Shown in pieces: positions 58,680 to 64,000 of a stretch of DNA of 64,000 bases. Made by a program: the position numbers and the translations under genes. Positions within the stretch are counted from its first letter, which is position 1, and the number at the start of each line of letters is the position of its first letter. The stretch is from IDS-8 sp035304285 (GTDB taxonomy: Bacteria > Pseudomonadota > Gammaproteobacteria > Steroidobacterales > Woeseiaceae): assembly GCA_035304285.1 (NCBI GenBank), contig DATGQI010000036.1, positions 1 to 64,000 on the forward strand, given 5' to 3'. The notes under the pieces are model-generated. The model worked only from the letters and a program-made list of their open reading frames with translations. It searched no databases and was not told the DNA's origin.

Positions 58680-60902
58680 TCAGGAGGTATTGCGTTTCCG
58701 CTGGCTTTTCCGCTTCTGCTTCTGGTGCGACTCGATCGGCACAGGCATCGTCTTGCGGATCGGCGTAGCAGTCGGCCGTCCGATGTGGAAGCCCTGCGCA
58801 AAATCGATACCCAGACGCCCGAGCAGTGTGAAGGCCGCGCCTGGCTGTACGTATTCGGCGATGGTTTTCATGCCGGCGGCCCTGCCGATTTCACCGATCA
58901 TCTTCACCATTTTCTGGTCCACCGGGTTGCGTACCAGGTCCCTGATGAAGCTGCCGTCTATCTTGATGTAGTCCACCGGCAGTTTTTGCAGGTAACTGAA
59001 GGAACTGTATCCGGTACCGAAGTCGTCTAGGGAGACCTGGCAGCCGATCTCACGCAACCCTGCTATCTGCTTCTCAACGTGGTTCAGGTGCCGCATCGCG
59101 AGACTCTCGGTAATCTCGAAGGTCACACAGTCCGCAGGAACGCCCTGTCGCGCCAGCTGCGACATGACGAATGCGGTGAGGTTCTCCGCTTCGAACGCGT
59201 TGGCGGAAAGATTCAGCGCGAAGCGAAGGTCCGGCGCGTCCTGCCGGTATCTTGCAAGCTCGGCTATCGCCGTTTCGATGAGCCATGTGTCTATTTCCGC
59301 CATCAGCCCGAAACGGACCGCAGCCGGGAGGAATGCGTCAGGCGAAACCAGGTCACCGTTGTCGGCCTTCATCCGTAACAGTACCTCGTGGTGCGTTGTT
59401 TCACCCGTGGCTATGCATACGATGGGCTGGTAGCGCAGCATGAGGAGGTTATTGTCGATGGCCTCTCTCAGCTTGCTGATCCAGTTGACGTCAGCCGCCA
59501 TCTGCTCAACGTCCCGTTCGGACATGCTGTGGAAGGCAAGCCGGTTCCGTCCCGAGGCTTTCGCCTCCCGACAGGCAATATCCGCCTGTGATATCAGATC
59601 GTCATGATCGAAGCGGTCGGAATCGATCATCGTGATACCGATGCTGCAATGCACATGGAAGATGTTGTCGTCCTCGACGTGCGCAACCTTGCGCAGGTCT
59701 TCCAGGATCGACTCCGCTAGCGCCTGTGCCGCCGGTTTCGAAACGCCGGTAGCAAGCACCGTAAACTCATCTCCCCCGAACCTGCCGACCGTTCCGATGT
59801 CGCCGACGCAGCTCTGTAGCTGGTCCGCGACCTTCCTGATCAGCCGGTCGCCCGCGGGATGACCACAGGTGTCATTGACGTACTTGAACTGGTCGAGGTC
59901 GATGAACAGCAGCGCGGCCCTGGTGCTCTCGCGCGCGACATTCCGTACTTCCCTGCGCAACTCTTCAACGAACCGGCGCCGGTTGAAGAGACCCGTCAGA
60001 ACGTCATGGTTCGCCAGCCGGGAAAGCTTTTCGTTGCGTTCGCCAAGCGCCGAGGCTGTCGATGCAAGGGCCTCCACAATATCGGATATTTCCCGGTGCT
60101 TGGCGGGCTTGAACTCTACCGACAGGTTGCCTTTCGCCAGTTCGGCGATTGGCCTTTGCAGATCGGCAATGGGCGTCAGCGCGCTCAGCAGGCGCCGACG
60201 TCCGATCAGGCCGGACACGATCAACAGCAGCAGCAGCACACTGGTTGCGACCTTGATATTTGTCAAAAGCCTTGCGTGGAAGAAACCAAAGTCCAACTCG
60301 AGGCGGACGAAGCCGGCGAGACTCCTGGTACTCGGCACGTCACCCGCGGTCGGATCGAATCCGAAAAGGCCTTCGCCGCCGATAGATTCAGTCCAGATCG
60401 GGGCGAGAATCTCGAACGTGTGGGCGCTGAAGACGTTGCTGTTCACGAGGTAAGGTTCGTTCGCACCGACCAGGTCGGATAAGCGAGCGAGCAAGGCATA
60501 AGAGACCGGCTCAGCCGGTACGCTGTGGTAAAGGCCGCTATCGATGGAGTAGAACGGGCTGCCGTCTTCGTAGTAATAGGTGACCCTGTCAATCTCCGGA
60601 TAACGTCCCACGAAGCTCTCCAGGCGCGGAATCACCTCGGCGTCGCGCTGCAGGTAAAGGGGCGCCCCGAGTTCGTTCAACTCGCCGGTCCACTGCAGCG
60701 CCCAGCGGCCGTAGTTATCCTGCAGCACCCACTGCCCGCCCCAGTAGAGGCCGCCGATTGCGAGGGCGCCGACTACCGCTGTGATCATGAGCTGAAGGGA
60801 CAGGATCTCGTTGATCAGCAGGCGCTTGCCGCGGCGGTTTGACTTCCGTCGCGCCGCCAGCCTTGCGCGGTTTTGCTCCGGAAGTGGGGCGGTCGCAGTC
60901 AT
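58680..60902 (-). CDS. Membrane GGDEF-EAL protein, c-di-GMP-turnover enzyme
   Basis: 740 residues. Two membrane helices (near 35-55 and 215-235) flank a ~155-residue periplasmic sensor; a HAMP-like linker follows. GGDEF domain with an intact RFGGDEF (near residue 376) and no RxxD inhibitory site. EAL domain with EVL in place of EAL (HHEVLLRM), but the acid (FEITES), DDFGTGYS, Lys (DYIKIDG), Glu (TIAEYV) and Gln (DFAQGF) residues are kept, so both activities look possible. The start overlaps the lipoprotein stop by 4 bases. Probably reads a signal from that lipoprotein. Confidence 0.93.
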   Translation of the reverse strand: MTATAPLPEQNRARLAARRKSNRRGKRLLINEILSLQLMITAVVGALAIGGLYWGGQWVLQDNYGRWALQWTGELNELGAPLYLQRDAEVIPRLESFVGRYPEIDRVTYYYEDGSPFYSIDSGLYHSVPAEPVSYALLARLSDLVGANEPYLVNSNVFSAHTFEILAPIWTESIGGEGLFGFDPTAGDVPSTRSLAGFVRLELDFGFFHARLLTNIKVATSVLLLLLIVSGLIGRRRLLSALTPIADLQRPIAELAKGNLSVEFKPAKHREISDIVEALASTASALGERNEKLSRLANHDVLTGLFNRRRFVEELRREVRNVARESTRAALLFIDLDQFKYVNDTCGHPAGDRLIRKVADQLQSCVGDIGTVGRFGGDEFTVLATGVSKPAAQALAESILEDLRKVAHVEDDNIFHVHCSIGITMIDSDRFDHDDLISQADIACREAKASGRNRLAFHSMSERDVEQMAADVNWISKLREAIDNNLLMLRYQPIVCIATGETTHHEVLLRMKADNGDLVSPDAFLPAAVRFGLMAEIDTWLIETAIAELARYRQDAPDLRFALNLSANAFEAENLTAFVMSQLARQGVPADCVTFEITESLAMRHLNHVEKQIAGLREIGCQVSLDDFGTGYSSFSYLQKLPVDYIKIDGSFIRDLVRNPVDQKMVKMIGEIGRAAGMKTIAEYVQPGAAFTLLGRLGIDFAQGFHIGRPTATPIRKTMPVPIESHQKQKRKSQRKRNTS

Positions 60903-61999
60903 AAGCGGCCGTTCGGGGCACGGGTATGGCTGCCGATGGCGAGGGTTCTCGCGGCATTACTCGACCGATCGGATTCGCGGACGTTCAGGTTGCGCAGCGG
61001 AGTCAGGTCCGGCACAGAATCACCGTTGCCCTCCACTACCTGCTGCGCCACCGACACCGCCATTTCGGCGATATCGGATTCGTCGGCGGCGGTGCTCAGC
61101 GCAACCCCGAGTTCCAGCAAGGCTTCGTTGAACACTGCGATACGTACGCCGTGGCGGTCGGCGACGTCGACCATCATCCTCAGGACAGGAATGCTCAGGA
61201 TTCTATTGTCGGGAAACAGCCAGAACCCATCGATATCGGGCGCCATCCGCTTGAAAAGGTAAAGCGTCTCGCGATCGGAGGCCGCGACCTGGTACTGAAA
61301 TGCGAGTTCGTTCATGGCCGTCGCGGCTTCCGCTTCCGCTATCAGTGACTCGTGACCGTCTCCGAGAATCGCGCCGATACGGCGTAGTTCGGGATCGGCC
61401 TTGAGCCATTCCTGGACCTGGAGCGACAACGGCGGGATTGCCGCGACACCTTTGACAGGCACCCTGACACCTTTCCCCGGCTTGAAGTTGAAGACCTGGC
61501 AATAGACCACCGGCAGGGTGGACCACGTCATGGCCGCCTGGGCCGCAGAGTGACCGATGGCGATCACGATCGCTGCCCCCGATTCCGCGACGCCGGCGAA
61601 CGCCTCCTCGGGCGACTGGCTCTTGTCGGACAGGTCGTAGACCAGCGGCCGGTCGAGGATCTGGCCGAGTTCCTGCGCCACCCGGTCGAACGACAGCGAA
61701 CGTCCGCTCAGCACGATTGCAGCCTTCGCATCGAATTGCTTCGATGCCTCCTTCGGCGGCGGTTCCGGTTCCTGCGCGGGCGGCGGTTCAGGCTGCTCCG
61801 GAACAGTGGTCTCCGGTTGCGGGGCGGGTTCGGCCTCCGGAATCGACACATCGGGAGGTTCCTCGACGGAAGGTATCCCCGCGCAACCGGCCATCGCAGT
61901 TACGAGGCACAGAAGAAGGAAGCGCACGGGCGACTGTCGCAGGCGCCCGTTTCGTCGTTTGCACGATGAGGCGCTCGACAGTCCGGTTTCCTGTGGCAT
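60899..61999 (-). CDS. Periplasmic-binding-type lipoprotein, likely sensor partner of the GGDEF-EAL protein
   Basis: 366 residues from ATG 61999; a GTG at 61927 directly before the signal peptide is possible. Lipobox LVTAMAGC. A long Pro/Glu linker (residues ~48-85, PEQPEPPPAQEPEPPPKE) can reach across the cell wall. The rest looks like an ABC-type substrate-binding fold (ABC_sub_bind, TrpX/YtxA-like): AAIVIAIGHSAAQAAMTWSTLPVVYCQV and DGFWLFPDNRILSIPVL. No ABC permease is present; overlap with the GGDEF-EAL gene argues for signalling, as in NspS-MbaA. Confidence 0.7.
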   Translation of the reverse strand: MPQETGLSSASSCKRRNGRLRQSPVRFLLLCLVTAMAGCAGIPSVEEPPDVSIPEAEPAPQPETTVPEQPEPPPAQEPEPPPKEASKQFDAKAAIVLSGRSLSFDRVAQELGQILDRPLVYDLSDKSQSPEEAFAGVAESGAAIVIAIGHSAAQAAMTWSTLPVVYCQVFNFKPGKGVRVPVKGVAAIPPLSLQVQEWLKADPELRRIGAILGDGHESLIAEAEAATAMNELAFQYQVAASDRETLYLFKRMAPDIDGFWLFPDNRILSIPVLRMMVDVADRHGVRIAVFNEALLELGVALSTAADESDIAEMAVSVAQQVVEGNGDSVPDLTPLRNLNVRESDRSSNAARTLAIGSHTRAPNGRL

Positions 62000-62173
62000 C
62001 GCGACAAGCAGCTGCGCCCTTCGGCCGATTGAAGAACTTACCCAAGTGCTTGCTTCAGGGTCCGGGTATGTGTCTCAGATTAACCCTCGCGAGACGGATT
62101 GAGCGGATCACGCCGATATTATGTACAACCAGGAGCCGTTCGACGTGCTGCCGCAGATGGGCGACACCTTTTG

Positions 62174-62201
62174 TTGTTGACAGGTTGAATTGCGCTATGA
62201 A
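62174..62201 (+). promoter_or_regulatory. Candidate promoter for riboswitch copy 2
   Basis: TTGTTG (62174-62179), 16 bases, TATGAA (62196-62201) is a plausible -35/-10 pair, placing the transcript start about 7 bases later, just ahead of the aptamer. A better -35 (TTGACA, 62177-62182) exists but would sit too close to the -10. Confidence 0.45.
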
Positions 62202-62210
62202 ACGCTAGCA

Positions 62211-62297
62211 GGCGCTTGATAAAGGCACACCTTCCGAAAGGAAGCGTCGCAAAGCCACCGGTCTACGGTTTTTAACTACGACAGCGGGGTTACCAGC
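62211..62297 (+). promoter_or_regulatory. Cyclic-di-GMP-I (GEMM-I) riboswitch, copy 2
   Basis: Core parts: aaaggcacac (62221), P1b with a GAAA loop (62231-62244), cgtcgcaaagccaccggtct (62245-62264), variable stem, and the 3' signature acagcggggttacc (62281-62294). It is closely similar to copy 1, differing mainly in the two stems. The P1 helix ends within 3 bases of the ATG at 62298. The only Shine-Dalgarno candidate, GGGG (62286-62289), lies inside the 3' stem. Ligand binding should hide it and shut translation off. Confidence 0.95.
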
Positions 62298-63725
62298 ATG
62301 ACCTTTTTATTGAACATCACCCCATGGCCTTTACTGTCGGCACTTCTGTGGATAGTGCTCGTCGTGACATCGCTATATTTCGCGCGGCCGACTGCGCACA
62401 AGGCGATTCGTGCGGCGGCCCTGGCGCTGCATCGCACGTTGAGGCTCGCCTCTATGGGCGTAAGGAAGGCGGAAGCGGGACTCGCACAACGCAATCGAGA
62501 GGTCTTGCTTGCTGCCGGGCGCGAAGCGAAGGAAAGAATCGTCGAGCGTGAGTTTGATCGTGTAAACGAAACCGTACGCAAGGATCTTGCAAACTACTCC
62601 ACGCTGCATCGCGCGTTGAGCGAGTCGATCAATCGCATCGAGACGGATCACCAGGCGGCAGTCGACGTGCCGCCGGACCCACCGGGGTGGGTGAAAGCCG
62701 TCGAAGCTGTTGCGAAAATTGATTCCCGTGAAGGCAGGGTCGGCATTGGAAACGTGCTGACTGACATACACCGCTCGCTGGTCAAGGCGCACCAGGAGGC
62801 AATGGTTGCGTATCGCGAGGCCAGTGCGGACCGTCATGCCTACCTCAGGAAGATGCGTCCCGAATGGCGCCAGATCCAGCAGACGCTGGGGCAGGTCGGC
62901 AAGAACGTCGACAGCCTGCTGAGCCGCTCCGTCACCATCGATCGCCACATGAAGGATTACGAGGACATCATCAGCGGCCACGACCGCTCTGTGTCCGTGC
63001 TGTCGTCCTCATCGCTGGTGTACTTCTTCGTGTCGGCACTCGTCCTCATGGTTGCCGCGGGCGGTGCGACGATCAACTTCTCCCTGATTGCCCGGCCCAT
63101 GGCTGAAATGGTGGGAGGCACCAGCCTGATCGGAGGCTTCCGCACCGCCGACATTGCGGCACTCGTGATCATCATGGTCGAGATTTCGATGGGACTGTTC
63201 CTGATGGAATCGCTTCGGATCACGCGGCTGTTTCCGGTCATCGGCGCGCTGCCAGACAAGGTCCGGGTGCGTATGATCTGGATCACTTTCACGATCCTGC
63301 TGATGCTGGCAACAGTCGAAGCGGGGCTGGCCTATATGCGCGAGGTGCTGCTGCACGACGAACTCGCGACCAGTGCGCTATTGCGCGGCGACGTGAGCGA
63401 CGGCCTTACCGGCCAGTACCTCTGGATTACGACGGCCGCGCAGATGGGCATGGGATTCATCCTGCCTTTCGCGCTGACGTTCGTCGCGATTCCCCTTGAG
63501 ACCTTCGTCCATTCGCTGCGAACCGTGCTTGGCCTCGCCGGCATAGGCTTACTTCGGCTCACGGCGCTGCTGCTGCGTGTACTGGGGAACGCCTGCCGTT
63601 ATCTCGGCTCGCTGGTCGAGCAACTGTATGACCTGCCGCTGTTCGTGCCACTGTGGCTCGAGTCGCGCTACGGCGATCTCGGATCGAAATCCAGGAGCGG
63701 CTCATTGCGGGAGGCGCGGACGTGA
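62298..63725 (+). CDS. Unrecognised multi-pass membrane protein under c-di-GMP riboswitch control
   Basis: 475 residues; family not recognised. N-terminal membrane helix (residues ~8-28), a long mainly helical, charged region (~40-230, coiled-coil-like: RKAEAGLAQRNREVLLAAGR), then about five helices between ~235 and 425 (for example LVYFFVSALVLMVAAGGATI, WITFTILLMLATVEAGLAYM). A cytosolic or periplasmic tail follows. It overlaps by 4 bases with a VWA lipoprotein, so the two are co-produced and probably interact. Aptamer context suggests a function in the sessile-motile switch. Confidence 0.75.
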   Translation: MTFLLNITPWPLLSALLWIVLVVTSLYFARPTAHKAIRAAALALHRTLRLASMGVRKAEAGLAQRNREVLLAAGREAKERIVEREFDRVNETVRKDLANYSTLHRALSESINRIETDHQAAVDVPPDPPGWVKAVEAVAKIDSREGRVGIGNVLTDIHRSLVKAHQEAMVAYREASADRHAYLRKMRPEWRQIQQTLGQVGKNVDSLLSRSVTIDRHMKDYEDIISGHDRSVSVLSSSSLVYFFVSALVLMVAAGGATINFSLIARPMAEMVGGTSLIGGFRTADIAALVIIMVEISMGLFLMESLRITRLFPVIGALPDKVRVRMIWITFTILLMLATVEAGLAYMREVLLHDELATSALLRGDVSDGLTGQYLWITTAAQMGMGFILPFALTFVAIPLETFVHSLRTVLGLAGIGLLRLTALLLRVLGNACRYLGSLVEQLYDLPLFVPLWLESRYGDLGSKSRSGSLREART

Positions 63726-64000
63726 GAAAACTTCTTGGCGCGCTGGCAGCCGTCGTGCTGCTCGGCTGCACCCAACCGACCCCGGGCAACACCGGCGTAT
63801 ACATGCTGCTCGACACATCCGGTACATATCGGGAAGAGCTGCAAAAGGCGGAACAAATCATCCGCTACACGCTGTCCAGGCTGGACGCGGCGGACACATT
63901 CGCCGTGGCTCGCATAGACACCGGCAGCTTCAGCGAGAAGGACATCGTGGCCAAGACCTCCTTCGACGACCGCCCCAGCACGATCAACCGGCAAAAGCGC
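63722..64000 (+). CDS. VWA-type lipoprotein (5' part; runs off the window)
   Basis: GTG at 63722, inside the stop of the preceding gene (GTGA overlap). The signal ends at a lipobox (AAVVLLGC). The mature start GNTGVYMLLDTSGTYREELQ has the D-x-S-G-T of a metal-ion-dependent adhesion site and looks like the first strand and helix of a von Willebrand A domain; IIRYTLSRLDAADTFAVARID continues it. 93 codons are visible; the frame is open at the right edge. A role in adhesion or envelope assembly is inferred. Confidence 0.7.
   Translation, partial: MRKLLGALAAVVLLGCTQPTPGNTGVYMLLDTSGTYREELQKAEQIIRYTLSRLDAADTFAVARIDTGSFSEKDIVAKTSFDDRPSTINRQKR

Noticed and set aside
1..64000. tRNA, rRNA, CRISPR, insertion sequence, prophage or replication origin
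   Set aside because: Read through for cloverleaf and rRNA-like conserved words, repeat-spacer arrays, transposase/integrase motifs and DnaA-box clusters; none seen. This is a by-eye negative, not a model-based search.

Overview
The window looks like chromosomal DNA of a free-living, probably marine or halotolerant gammaproteobacterium. The evidence is high GC, gamma-type outer-membrane biogenesis genes (TamA/TamB and another Omp85 protein), a complete ectoine/hydroxyectoine operon, a GlyGly-CTERM protein, DUF3014 and DUF6491 proteins, and REP-like intergenic repeats. The gene mix recalls Woeseiaceae/Wenzhouxiangellaceae-type bacteria, but I cannot fix the genus from this sequence. I saw no tRNA, rRNA, CRISPR array, transposase or prophage.

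Layout. 0-9 kb: the 3' end of folD, a convergent Omp85 protein with an AMACR-type CoA transferase upstream of it, then mtnA with a class II aldolase, a secreted beta-propeller protein, a one-heme exported protein, TPR and TonB-C proteins, a dienelactone-hydrolase-fold enzyme and a CBS protein. 9-20 kb (minus strand): exported proteins, a TetR regulator, a YpfJ-type metalloprotease, the tamA-tamB pair and a SIMPL lipoprotein. 20-22 kb: a c-di-GMP-I (GEMM-I) riboswitch ahead of an FAD-linked lactone-oxidase-like gene, then an MscS-type channel. 23-32 kb: an RND efflux operon with two adaptors and two permeases, preceded by a promoter that overlaps a palindrome. 32-43 kb: a GlyGly-CTERM protein, TPR and M28 peptidase genes, DUF3014 and DUF885 proteins, a DadA-like oxidoreductase, and a PQQ dehydrogenase with a cytochrome c. 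43-50 kb: ectABCD-ask plus a Na+/solute symporter closed by a terminator, with ectR divergent. 50-58 kb: a stress block with two tandem universal stress proteins, an SDR-SPW-VKOR fusion, DUF6491, ChaB and PPOX-type proteins, and a sigma-54 activator with a pseudo-receiver. 58-64 kb: a c-di-GMP locus.

The most interesting feature is the c-di-GMP circuitry. Two closely similar GEMM-I riboswitches lie about 42 kb apart. The second sits directly against the start codon of an unrecognised multi-pass membrane protein that overlaps a VWA lipoprotein gene, and its only Shine-Dalgarno candidate lies inside the aptamer. Divergent from that operon is a periplasmic-binding-type lipoprotein translationally coupled to a GGDEF-EAL enzyme. 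A sensor, a c-di-GMP-turnover enzyme and a c-di-GMP-responsive envelope operon therefore sit side by side, and I know of no described system with this make-up.
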